Positions 7,969 through 14,416 of a DNA stretch of 34,446 bases are shown here, piece by piece. Origin of the DNA: Thermaceae bacterium (GTDB lineage: Bacteria > Deinococcota > Deinococci > Deinococcales > Thermaceae); contig JADMIM010000033.1 of the NCBI GenBank assembly GCA_015478585.1, forward strand, positions 1 to 34,446. The letters run 5' to 3'. Below the pieces are notes generated by a model, which saw nothing but the letters and a program-made list of their open reading frames with translations, did not search any database and was not told where the DNA came from. The translations under genes were made by a program, and so were the position numbers. Positions within the stretch are counted from its first letter, which is position 1. Every line of letters begins with the position of its first letter.

Positions 7969-8370
7969 GTGGCTGAAGGAATTGTTATTGATGCCTCGGC
8001 CATTCTGGCCTACCTGCAAAACGAGGAGGGGGCCGAGAAGGTAGAGGCGGCGCTCGAGCACGGGATCATCTCCGCCGTGACCCTAACCGAAGTTCTGGGC
8101 AAGCTGGTGGGCAAGGGCGTACCCGCCGACCAGGCCGAGGCTGACCTGGACGAGCTGGGCCTCGAGGTGGTGGACTATGACCGCGAGCTGGCGAAGGCGG
8201 CGGCCTATTTCTATGCCCGTAGGAACCCCTATAACCTCAGCCTGGGCGACTGCGCGGTGCTGGCGCTGGGGGAGCACTTGGGGCTGCCCGTCCTGACGGG
8301 GGAGCAGGAGTGGGCCAAGCTGCCGGGGCTGCGGGTCAAGGCGCGGCTGATCCGCAAGGCCAAACTCTGA
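7969..8370 (+). CDS. PIN-domain toxin (VapC-like ribonuclease)
   Basis: The protein of about 133 residues opens with V-I-D-A-S-A-I-L-A-Y-L, whose first Asp is the N-terminal metal-binding residue of PIN domains. It contains a conserved T-E-V segment near residue 40 and the late acidic patch L-S-L-G-D-C-A-V-L-A near residue 93. PIN toxins are Mg-dependent ribonucleases that cut tRNA or rRNA when not bound by their antitoxin. The start is probably GTG at 7969, with TTG at 7966 as the alternative; both lie directly after the antitoxin stop. All expected catalytic residues appear present, so the toxin looks active. Confidence 0.88.
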   Translation: MAEGIVIDASAILAYLQNEEGAEKVEAALEHGIISAVTLTEVLGKLVGKGVPADQAEADLDELGLEVVDYDRELAKAAAYFYARRNPYNLSLGDCAVLALGEHLGLPVLTGEQEWAKLPGLRVKARLIRKAKL

Positions 8371-8387
8371 GCCTCGGAGGTTATGCG

Positions 8388-9137
8388 ATGACTAAAACCT
8401 CTAGAACCCCTAGCTCAGCAGGTTTCGCCAATCAAGCTCGAGGGGCCAAAGTAGCGAAGTCCGAGCAATCGGCCAACTCCAAAGCTGGGAGCCGCTAGAT
8501 TGGTTACGCCCGAGTGTCCAAGGACGACCAAGAAGCTCAAACCCAGATCGCTGCACTCAGGAAGGCAGGGGTTAAGGAAGAGAACCTGTTCGTCGAGAAG
8601 ATATCCAGCCGCCGCTGGAACCGCCCCGAGCTGCACAAGGCCCTGAACGGGCTACAGGCGGGTGATGTGCTGACTGTATGGCGGCTGGAGCGGCTAACCG
8701 GTAGCCTCGGGCGGCAGCTCCAAATCCTCGATATCCTCAAGGAGAAGAAGGCCGGGCTGAAAAGCCTGACCGAGTTCTTCGACACTACCAGCCCGGCGGG
8801 GCAGATGTTCCTGAACATACTGGGGGCCTGGAACCAGTACTGCCTGGACAGCATGAGGGAGAACACGCTGTCGGGTTTACAGGCGGCTCGGGCTAAAGGA
8901 AGAATCGGCGGACGGCGGAAGAAGCTCACCCCCACCCAGGAGCAGGAGCTGGTGGAGATGGTGCGCTCAGGGAGGAAGAGTGCGGCTGAGGCTGCGAGGC
9001 TGTTTGGAGTTCACCGGGCGACTGCTGGGAGAATCCTAGACCGCCACCCGGTGGGGAGCGTAAACAACATACCGCACGTGCTGCTGCCGTTTGGCGATGT
9101 GAACCTTTGGCACGGCCGATCCGGCCGGACGGAATAA
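8388..9137 (+). pseudogene. Serine recombinase with an in-frame amber codon before the catalytic motif
   Basis: The frame from the ATG at 8388 gives a 36-residue Ser/Lys/Ala-rich leader, an in-frame TAG (8496-8498), then I-G-Y-A-R-V-S-K-D-D-Q-E, the resolvase catalytic start, with the nucleophilic Ser at codon 8517. The domain continues through F-V-E-K-I-S-S-R-R-W, G-D-V-L-T-V-W-R-L-E-R-L and A-G-Q-M-F-L-N-I-L-G-A-W to a Hin-like helix-turn-helix (A-A-E-A-A-R-L-F-G-V-H-R-A-T-A-G-R-I-L). The only start after the TAG (GTG 8514) lies next to the catalytic serine and would remove the first beta strand. The last 30 residues after R-I-L do not look like recombinase, so the 3' end is probably joined to foreign DNA. 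It is likely inactive unless the amber codon is read through. Confidence 0.7.
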
Positions 9138-9639
9138 TCCGTTGTCGTATTCACGAACGCAATATCTGGGTCGAGCCGCGCCACTTCGAGTGTCCGGCTC
9201 ACATGGTTCTGCACCATCGCGTTTCCTCCCCGCTTACACTGTTTTTCATACCCCACCTCAGGTTGTAATGAACCGCCACGGCCAAGAGAGGTGGTGCACA
9301 CGCCCACGGCCAAATCAAGCATAATGCAAGCACAATGTGAAGAAAAGCAAAGCCAGATAGGTTGACTGGAGCGCTGAAACGGAAAGGGAGAGACTTCGCA
9401 CCGATTGGGCCGAGCGCGGCGGGCCGGGAATATAGAACGAAGCGAGCAACCACGATCGTGCCGAGGGTGATCACTCATGTCCTCGTAAGAGCGGGACAAA
9501 CTTGCACCTCGAGTGCTCGGCCACGATCTCGGCAGTCATGACATTGCCTTCGTAGGCCACTCCACCTGCTGGGCGCGAGGCTCGCTCAGGGTAGGCGGGT
9601 GTGCAGACGATGAGAACGAAGTCGGCTCGCCAAAGCCCC
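9138..9639. other. Roughly 500-base stretch without a convincing gene
   Basis: Nothing recognised on either strand. The most gene-like signal is leftward: an ATG at 9217 preceded by GGGAGGAAAC, opening a 68-codon frame that runs into the 3' end of the recombinase (stop at 9011). Its product has no motif I know, and the overlap makes it doubtful. Confidence 0.4.
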
Positions 9640-9846
9640 TGCTCCATGCTTTGCGCCGACAAGGACCAAGCGTTGGCAAGGTACGCGCTTGAGGGACTCC
9701 CCAACCAGGTATTAGCGGCAGAGTACAAGCTGCAACTGCCCGACGAGGAGACTTTGGCGAGGGAACTCGAGGGGTTAAGGGCGGCCCTATTGGAAAAAAA
9801 GCGGCTTCAGGGGGGTGCGGAGAACGCCGGAGATACTGGGGAATAA
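9640..9846 (+). pseudogene. C-terminal fragment of a DUF1016 (YhcG-type) PDDEXK nuclease
   Basis: The sequence C-A-D-K-D-Q-A-L-A-R-Y-A-L-E-G-L followed by L-A-A-E-Y-K-L-Q-L-P-D-E is the characteristic end of DUF1016 proteins, where a conserved K-D segment belongs to the PDDEXK nuclease core. Everything N-terminal to it is missing or scrambled; the ATG that opens the frame at 9601 is in unrelated sequence. An N-terminal portion of the same family is encoded at 33301-33753, at the other end of the window. YhcG proteins have been linked to DNA repair and mobile elements, but this fragment is certainly non-functional. Confidence 0.8.
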
Positions 9847-9933
9847 CTCCTTAATCTTCCTTCGGGCTTGACTATCTGAGTTCTTGTAACAAATCCACCC
9901 AAACGCCCTGAATTCTCGGATTTTCCCGCTAGG

Positions 9934-9954
9934 ATTGATTATCAATGATATTAT
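9934..9954 (+). promoter_or_regulatory. Palindrome and -10 element before the HsdM-like remnant
   Basis: ATTGATTATCAAT (9934-9946) is a perfect 13-base palindrome, followed at once by TATTAT (9949-9954, five of six consensus). The ATG at 9961 begins only six bases after it, implying a leaderless transcript. The palindrome would block or position RNA polymerase. Confidence 0.45.
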
Positions 9955-9960
9955 GGGGGC

Positions 9961-10014
9961 ATGATTTCCGGGGAGTTAAAGTGGAAGCTCGAGATTACCA
10001 AGCAACTTAAGTAA
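9961..10014 (+). pseudogene. Possible N-terminal relic of a type I restriction methylase (HsdM-like)
   Basis: The 17-codon frame starts M-I-S-G-E-L-K, a start I associate with HsdM-type N6-adenine methyltransferases, which commonly begin M-I-(T/S)-G-E-L-K-S-K. Similarity ends after seven or eight residues and the frame stops at TAA 10012-10014. It has a promoter-like region in front. If the assignment is right, a restriction operon has been cut here, leaving only its first codons fused to the toxin-antitoxin control region. Confidence 0.35.
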
Positions 10015-10038
10015 GTGGGCTTTACTTTTTGATATAGT
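10009..10038 (+). promoter_or_regulatory. Promoter/operator of the second AbrB-PIN pair
   Basis: AAGTAA (10009-10014) and TTACTT (10022-10027) form an inverted repeat just upstream of a -10 element TATAGT (10033-10038, five of six consensus). The antitoxin ATG at 10045 is six bases after the -10, so the transcript is probably leaderless. No good -35 is visible. Confidence 0.5.
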
Positions 10039-10044
10039 AAGGAC

Positions 10045-10299
10045 ATGGCGCAAGGTTTAGTTAGCGGAAAGTATCAGCTTACGCTCCCGGTGGAGGTGCG
10101 CAAGGCTCTGGGGATCAGACCGGGCGACCGGGTGGAGTACGCGGTCAAGGGGGGGCGGCTCGAGGTGCGGGTGATCCGCCCCGACCTGTCCAAGGTGCTG
10201 GACGAGGTGCTCGCGGAGCACGACTTCGCCGACCTACGGGCCGAGACCGGGGGCGATGCCGTGCGCTACGTGCGGGAGATGCGGGGACTGGATGATTAG
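10045..10299 (+). CDS. AbrB/MazE-type antitoxin
   Basis: This 84-residue protein has the AbrB swapped-hairpin domain (L-V-S-G-K-Y-Q-L-T-L-P-V-E-V-R, then L-G-I-R-P-G-D-R-V-E-Y) and an acidic C-terminal region (L-D-E-V-L-A-E-H-D-F-A-D-L) for toxin neutralisation. The usual Gly-Gln of the hairpin is replaced by Tyr-Gln, a mild variation. It overlaps the downstream PIN gene by eight bases, so the two are translationally coupled. The pair sits between a restriction-methylase relic and a broken tyrosine recombinase. It differs clearly in sequence from the other AbrB antitoxin at 7717. Confidence 0.88.
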   Translation: MAQGLVSGKYQLTLPVEVRKALGIRPGDRVEYAVKGGRLEVRVIRPDLSKVLDEVLAEHDFADLRAETGGDAVRYVREMRGLDD

Positions 10300-10696
10300 T
10301 CTGGACACCAATGTGGTGTTCTCGGCGTTGAACCCCGCTGATGTCCACCACGCCCGCTCGAGGCGGCTGCTGAGCAAGCACGGGGCGGTGGAGGCGCTCG
10401 CCCTCTCGCCGGTGGTGTACGCCGAGCTGATGGCCTCGCCGGACGCGCCAGGCATTCAGCTGTTTCTCGAGAAGGCCCAGATCGTCACCCTATGGGAGAT
10501 GCCCGAGGTGGTCTGGGAGGGGGCGGGGAGGGCTTTCGGGCAGTACGCCCGGTTGCGGCGCGGCGGGGCGCTGCCGAGACGGATCGTGGCGGACTTCCTG
10601 ATCGCCGCCCACGCCCAGCATCACGGCCTGGGGGTGATGAGCTTCGACCACACCGTATACGCCGCGGTCTTCCCCGGCCTGCGGCTGATCGGCTAA
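10292..10696 (+). CDS. PIN-domain toxin (VapC-like ribonuclease)
   Basis: The 134-residue protein begins M-I-S-L-D-T-N-V-V-F-S-A-L-N, the classic PIN start with the metal-binding Asp at residue 5. It has S-P-V-V-Y-A-E-L-M near residue 45 (conserved Glu) and I-V-A-D-F-L-I-A-A-H-A near residue 100 (third Asp), then M-S-F-D-H-T. These are the acidic residues that hold Mg in VapC ribonucleases. The ATG at 10292 is chosen because it sits inside the end of the antitoxin gene and gives the family-typical N-terminus. The gene appears intact. Confidence 0.9.
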   Translation: MISLDTNVVFSALNPADVHHARSRRLLSKHGAVEALALSPVVYAELMASPDAPGIQLFLEKAQIVTLWEMPEVVWEGAGRAFGQYARLRRGGALPRRIVADFLIAAHAQHHGLGVMSFDHTVYAAVFPGLRLIG

Positions 10697-10704
10697 GGAG
10701 CCCC

Positions 10705-11327
10705 GTGATCATCCGCACTACCAACTGATCCGACCCCGCCCAGCGCCGCCTGGAGTCCCTGCGTTCTTTACAGGAACGGGACTTCGAGAAGCTGCTGGAG
10801 CTGGTGCGGGCTTATGTGGGGCAGATCCGAGGCTGCACCTGCACCGCTGCACGGCAGAGGATTTGAGGGCGTACCTGCTCGAGCTCCAGTCCCGCCCACC
10901 CCAGAAGCACCGCAAGCACGGACGGGATGGGGCAGAACTAAAAGCGCCCAAAGTTGTTCAACCCGCCACGGTGCAGAACTACCTGGCCGGAGTAAGGGTC
11001 TTGCTGAAGGCCCTGGAGTGGGCGGGAGTAAATAGGTTTACCCTCGAGGAACTGACCGCACCGCCCGACCCCACCCCGCCCGAGAACCGCCGTCCGGCGC
11101 TGCCCGAAGTCACCTACAAACACGAGCTGCTCTCCCACCTCGAGGGCGACCAGCCCGAACGCCTGCGGATGCGGGTCATCGTGCGGCTGATGGGCGAGAT
11201 GGGGCTACGGATCAGCGAGGTGTGCGGCCTCGAGACCGACGGCATTGATTTAGCCACGCGGCTGCTCGAGGTCAAGGGGAAAGGCGGGAAACTCCGCCCC
11301 GTGCCCATCCCCCCGCACGGGGTCTGA
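10705..11327 (+). pseudogene. Broken tyrosine recombinase (XerC/D-like integrase)
   Basis: From GTG 10705 the frame reads five codons, then a TGA where the relative at 33756 has Trp, then S-D-P-A-Q-R-R-L-E-S-L and E-R-D-F-E-K-L-L-E-L-V-R-A-Y. A frameshift near 10820 moves to a frame with L-R-A-Y-L-L-E-L-Q and V-Q-N-Y-L-A-G-V-R-V-L-L-K-A-L-E-W (SAM-like core-binding domain). The catalytic domain starts with R-L-M-G-E-M-G-L-R-I-S-E-V-C-G-L, which includes the first catalytic Arg, and reaches K-G-K-G-G-K-L-R-P-V-P. It stops at 11327, so the His-x-x-Arg box and the Tyr nucleophile are absent. The 3' part is replaced by sequence resembling a group II intron. Confidence 0.85.
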
Positions 11328-11337
11328 TTCTGACGGG

Positions 11338-11613
11338 GTGCTCGTGAACTCGAGAACGATACCAAGACGAGTAAGCAGGCGGGCGAACGGGCCAAGGCTA
11401 GGACGAGCGATAGTGGTGTCAAGGAGCACGGTGACGTACCCGGCAAACACAGACGCTGCAACCGGGGGAGCGATGGGGGACTGAGCGCGAACGGCAGGAG
11501 ACCAGGCGTGAGGACGCTTGACCGGCTGGAACGCAAAGAATGCATAGAAGCACCCGGTAGCGGCTTCGAGGCGGTGTGCCGAGCGGTGGATAAACGGAGA
11601 CTACCGACGTCCT
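11338..11613 (+). ncRNA. Group II intron 5' portion (domain I relic), candidate
   Basis: This stretch codes for nothing recognisable but lines up in order with landmarks of group II intron domain I as I recall them from the lactococcal Ll.LtrB intron. It starts GTGCTC (consensus GTGYG), has GGAGCACGG about 90 bases in, then GGGGGAGCGATG with GACTGAGCGCGAACG, then TGGAACGCAA after a possible EBS2 loop. Finally GGTGTGCCGAG is followed by a stem CGGTGG/CTACCG (11584-11589 and 11601-11606) with an 11-base loop, where Ll.LtrB has TGTCGATAGAGG. No reverse transcriptase gene or domain V follows; a PIN toxin gene begins at once. I could not match candidate exon-binding sites to the upstream exon. Confidence 0.5.
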
Positions 11614-11624
11614 AGGGCCTCGGT

Positions 11625-12020
11625 TTAGGACTCGGCTTCCCAATCCTCCCAGCGCAGCCCCACCACCCGTGCGAACTCGCGGGTGTTGTGGGTAACAAGG
11701 GTGTGGTCGCCCGCTTTGGCAATCGCAGCGATCCACAGGTCATTGGGACCGATGGGGGTTCCCAGGGCCTCGAGGTCGGCCCGAATCACCCCGTAAGTTT
11801 CCGCCACCCCAGTGCTCACCCCGGCCACGCTCACTTCGCCGACCAGTTCACTGACTCGTGCCAGATTAGCCTCCACCCGCCCGCTTTTGCGGGCTCCGTA
11901 GTACAGCTCCCCTAAGGTGATGGTGCTGATGGCGAGGTCTGGGGTTTGGGCGATACGGCCTACCAGGGCTGGATGGCCCTTGAGAAACCCAATCCAAGCG
12001 TTGGTATCCAGCAGATGCAT
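11625..12020 (-). CDS. PIN-domain toxin (VapC-like ribonuclease)
   Basis: The 131-residue protein starts M-H-L-L-D-T-N-A-W-I-G-F-L, with the first metal-binding Asp at residue 5. It has I-S-T-I-T-L-G-E-L-Y-Y-G-A near residue 34, a pattern typical of VapC/FitB proteins, and I-G-P-N-D-L-W-I-A-A-I-A followed by L-V-T-H-N-T-R-E-F at the C-terminal half. All the acidic PIN residues are present. It directly follows its antitoxin gene (stop and start adjacent at 12020/12021). The family cleaves initiator tRNA or rRNA loops; the target here is unknown. The 3' end abuts the intron-like sequence. Confidence 0.92.
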   Translation of the reverse strand: MHLLDTNAWIGFLKGHPALVGRIAQTPDLAISTITLGELYYGARKSGRVEANLARVSELVGEVSVAGVSTGVAETYGVIRADLEALGTPIGPNDLWIAAIAKAGDHTLVTHNTREFARVVGLRWEDWEAES

Positions 12021-12239
12021 CTAAAGCTCCCGCCGCGTTTCTAACTCGCCCTGGGGTGGGCGCTGGAGTTCGCCTTCCCAACTCCCGGCCAGGCGCATCA
12101 GGCTTGGCCGCAAAAGGGGCTGGGCTTCGGCCTCTAAAATCTCCCGCAACAGCTCGGACAGCTTGAGGCCCCGCGCCCTAGCCCGGCGTTGGAGGGCCTC
12201 AAAAGTCTGGGCTTTCAAATAGGTATGGACTTGGGGCAT
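12021..12239 (-). CDS. RHH-type antitoxin (VapB-like)
   Basis: The 72-residue protein from the ATG at 12239 begins M-P-Q-V-H-T-Y-L-K, a beta strand, followed by two helices (T-F-E-A-L-Q-R-R-A-R-A-R-G and K-L-S-E-L-L-R-E-I-L-E-A-E). This is the ribbon-helix-helix pattern of DNA-binding antitoxins. The C-terminal Pro/Arg-rich tail is probably the toxin-binding segment. An upstream start at 12284 is open but would place the promoter inside the gene. The transcript should start at or within a base or two of the ATG, so translation is probably leaderless. It is directly followed by its PIN toxin. Confidence 0.8.
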   Translation of the reverse strand: MPQVHTYLKAQTFEALQRRARARGLKLSELLREILEAEAQPLLRPSLMRLAGSWEGELQRPPQGELETRREL

Positions 12240-12245
12240 AGGTAC

Positions 12246-12274
12246 ACTATATATAAATAGTATAGATAAGACAA
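12246..12274 (-). promoter_or_regulatory. Promoter for the RHH-PIN pair, probably leaderless
   Basis: Leftward, TTGTCT (12274-12269) and TATAGT (12251-12246) are separated by exactly 17 bases. The antitoxin ATG begins seven bases after the -10, the usual distance to the transcription start. The AT-rich spacer (TATAC and TATATA repeats) may hold the antitoxin's operator. Confidence 0.6.
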
Positions 12275-12284
12275 CTCGAGGCAT

Positions 12285-12584
12285 CTAGAACTATGGCCGA
12301 ACCGTCGTGGCTAAGGGCACTCCGCTACGACCTCTGTGGGGAGCCCTGCGCTTCGCAACGCCTGCTCGAGAGGCTGCTCAACTGCACTTCACCGCCTCTC
12401 GCGGGGAGAGGATGCTTTTAGTTTGTCCAAGGCAAAACCTCAGGGGATGCTTTTGCTTTGACGACGGCCAAAAGCCCGAAAGGATGTTTATCCGAGCCTA
12501 ACTCAAAAGCCAAGCGCCAAAACCACGACGGCAGCCCGTTTCCCCCAACTCCTGCGTGCCAGGATAGCGACGTGAACCCCTCCA
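12285..12584. other. Spacer between two toxin-antitoxin pairs
   Basis: No gene is supported in these 300 bases. The block GGATGCTTTT occurs twice (at 12411 and 12447) with a weaker third copy at 12482, possibly traces of a decayed repeat. Both flanking operons are transcribed leftward. Confidence 0.4.
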
Positions 12585-13118
12585 CTATTTCGATGGGTGC
12601 TCCACGATCCGCCGGTTCAACCGAATGATCTCCTGGCGGACGATTTTGATTGTGCCCGCCTCGGGATGTTCCGGGTTGAGCAGGTAGTTTTTCTCCACCG
12701 GCACCACGATAGAAGGGACTTCCAGCAGCAGGCTGGTGCCCCCCTTGGCCCAGCGGCTGCCATACTCCTGGGTCAGGGCCTCCAAGTCACCCTTGGGTGC
12801 GTCCCGCAAGAGCTGGAGGAATAAAACTTCAGAGACCGTCTCGAGCGAGTCCTCCGGCACTTCCAGCTCGAGCAGTCTCCGTTCACCGAACTCGGTGGGG
12901 CTGACGTGGGCCAGGGTCTCCAGCACCGCCAGGCTGGGTGAGGAAGCCAGGTAAACCATGCGGGTGCCTACCCGGTTCCATCTCGAGGCCGCGTATAGCC
13001 CTCCGCTGCCGTCGAGGGGGTCGTAATTGGCCGCTCTGGCCCAGGGGGCGGTGTGATCGTACAAGCGCCACAGGCGCACGGGAATACCGGTGCTGGCCGG
13101 GCCGCTATGCGGCTTCAC
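12585..13118 (-). CDS. RES-domain toxin
   Basis: The 177-residue protein has the RES pattern that names the family: an early R-L-W-R-L (Arg), then G-G-L-Y-A-A-S-R-W-N-R with Y-L-A-S-S-P-S-L-A-V-L-E-T-L (Glu), and a late conserved segment L-N-P-E-H-P-E-A. RES toxins such as MbcT and the Pseudomonas putida RES protein degrade or ADP-ribosylate using NAD+, depleting it. The GTG start at 13118 overlaps the last base of the antitoxin TAG, so the pair is tightly coupled. The length is normal. A second, distinct RES toxin is encoded at 32291-32854. Confidence 0.92.
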   Translation of the reverse strand: MKPHSGPASTGIPVRLWRLYDHTAPWARAANYDPLDGSGGLYAASRWNRVGTRMVYLASSPSLAVLETLAHVSPTEFGERRLLELEVPEDSLETVSEVLFLQLLRDAPKGDLEALTQEYGSRWAKGGTSLLLEVPSIVVPVEKNYLLNPEHPEAGTIKIVRQEIIRLNRRIVEHPSK

Positions 13119-13480
13119 TAAAACATCCCGTAGGCCTGGCGAAGCAGCGAGTTGCGTACCCGCTCGTAGCCCCCGATGCTGGTCAGCAGCTCGAGCGGAG
13201 CCTTGCCCCCCAGCCCAACCAAAGGCTGAGTCAGCCAGCGCCGGGCACGCTCAGCGTTGCCCAGCACCTCCGTGGCAAGCCGCACGGCCTGCTCTAACAT
13301 CTCTACTCGCAAGCTTTCGCCCGGCTCCAGCGCACCGGCCCGGCGGCGGCGGCCATAGGTCTTGGGGCTGATCCCCAGAAAAGCCGCCAGCGCCCCGTCG
13401 CTCAGGCCAACCTTAGCCCCCACCCGCTCCGCCTGGGCGAAGCGAACCGCGTTCCGGCTTTCAAAACTGAAACTCACCAT
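13118..13480 (-). CDS. Xre/MbcA-type antitoxin of the RES pair
   Basis: From the ATG at 13480 the product is 120 residues long. The N-terminal half carries a helix-turn-helix (L-S-D-G-A-L-A-A-F-L-G-I-S-P-K-T-Y-G-R-R). The C-terminal half is the DUF2384 (MbcA/ParS) toxin-binding domain: A-T-E-V-L-G-N-A-E-R-A-R-R-W-L, then L-G-G-K-A-P-L-E-L-L. It lies immediately upstream of the RES toxin gene and is divergent from a broken helicase gene at 13599. Antitoxins of this family occlude the RES active site and repress the operon. An upstream frame to 13594 is open, but the chosen ATG gives the family-typical start. Confidence 0.88.
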   Translation of the reverse strand: MVSFSFESRNAVRFAQAERVGAKVGLSDGALAAFLGISPKTYGRRRRAGALEPGESLRVEMLEQAVRLATEVLGNAERARRWLTQPLVGLGGKAPLELLTSIGGYERVRNSLLRQAYGMF

Positions 13481-13598
13481 AACCCTTCTCAGACAGATTG
13501 TACCTTTTTCTGCCCAAACTGTCCAGAAGGCTCGAGCACCGAAAGGCAGTGGCACGCCAAGGGCGTGCGAAGCGCATAGCTGTAAAGGAGGCAAGTTT

Positions 13599-14255
13599 AT
13601 GGTTCCAATACCACCAAACAGTCAACTTGAAACATCTGAACTGCTCGAGAGCGCCCTGCCGATGAGCGAGTTCCTAGCTCAGTACGGCGCGGGGCTGGTG
13701 GAGGCCATCAGCACCACGCATCCACCCAAGGTGGCTTTCGGCTCGAGCCAGTCCCTCGACTTCTCCCAGCTCACCCGCCAGCCCTTAGGTTTGCAGGCCG
13801 ATGCCGTCGCCGCCCTAGTTCGTTCGCTCGAGGACACCAAAGGCACGCTACTGGTAGGGGAGATGGGGACGGGGAAGACCTTTTTGAGCATCGCGGCGGC
13901 CCACTACTGGAACTCGAGGCCGACCTGGTGCTGTCTACCGGCAAGCGGCGGTTTGGCGACCCCGCCAAAGACTCCAGGGTTCCAGACGTGGTGGTCATCA
14001 CCCAAGCCGGGGGTGATTTACGCCAAGCCCTCCGCCTCTAAAATCGCCGAGCACGGCGGTCTGGCCGAGGATGATGCTCTTGTGGCTCTGTTGGTCTCCA
14101 ACCCCAAGCTAACCGCACAAACCGTGAGCAGCAGGGTCGAAACCCGCCAGGTGGCCCCCTCGATTCTCAGCGCGCTGGGGCTCAAGCCCGAGGCGCTGCA
14201 AGCCCTCCTGCAGGAGCCGACCCCGACCTTGCCGGGTTTGTTCACCGGGCCATAA
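13599..14255 (+). pseudogene. Remnant of a DEAD/SNF2-like helicase
   Basis: A strong ribosome binding site (AAAGGAGG, 13587-13594) precedes ATG 13599. The first 105 codons include L-L-V-G-E-M-G-T-G-K-T-F-L-S-I-A-A-A-H-Y-W, a Walker A of the GEMGTGKT type seen in SNF2-related helicases. The rest of the motor is deleted. Another frame reads L-V-L-S-T-G-K-R-R-F-G-D-P-A-K and D-V-V-V-I-T-Q-A-G-G-D-L, ending near 14041, and the first frame then gives a 70-residue tail to 14255. Without motifs II-VI it cannot be a helicase. It is followed by a strong terminator that marks the boundary of the phosphonate region. Confidence 0.7.
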
Positions 14256-14266
14256 ATGCCCAAAGT

Positions 14267-14300
14267 GACGAAGGGTGATCCTCTGGGATCACCCTTCGTC
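14267..14300 (+). terminator. Intrinsic terminator after the helicase remnant
   Basis: GACGAAGGGTGATCC (14267-14281) pairs perfectly with its complement at 14286-14300 across a TCTG loop, followed by TTTC. It should isolate the phn operon from upstream transcription. Confidence 0.85.
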
Positions 14301-14378
14301 TTTCAACGTCCAGGGCGTGGGCCGTTGGTTGGCAAAGGTTGCGACAGGGCTCAACCCCGACTTTTTATCAGCCCCGGC

Positions 14379-14396
14379 CTGACCTGGCGGTGACAG
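14379..14396 (+). promoter_or_regulatory. Pho-box-like element upstream of phnC
   Basis: CTGACCTGGCGGTGACAG has two TGAC half-sites with an 11-base period, as in PhoB boxes (CTGTCATAAATCTGTCAC). It shares 13 of 18 positions with the element before the leftward ABC operon (30648-30631), including CTGACCTG and TGACA. Both are followed at the same distance by C(A/T)TAGC, a possible -10. The phnC ATG lies 20 bases downstream. Confidence 0.55.
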
Positions 14397-14416
14397 CCCC
14401 TCCATAGCCTCGAGGC

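Noticed and set aside
9199-9474. A small membrane protein on the minus strand
   Set aside because: Hydrophobic residues are scattered rather than in clear segments, there is no ribosome binding site, and the flanks are decayed mobile DNA.
12307-12501. A 64-codon open frame between two toxin-antitoxin pairs
   Set aside because: No ribosome binding site or motif, and it covers the imperfect GGATGCTTTT repeats.
13362-14255. A 297-residue protein starting at 13362
   Set aside because: The first 79 residues are antisense to the Xre antitoxin gene; the strong ribosome binding site places the start at 13599.
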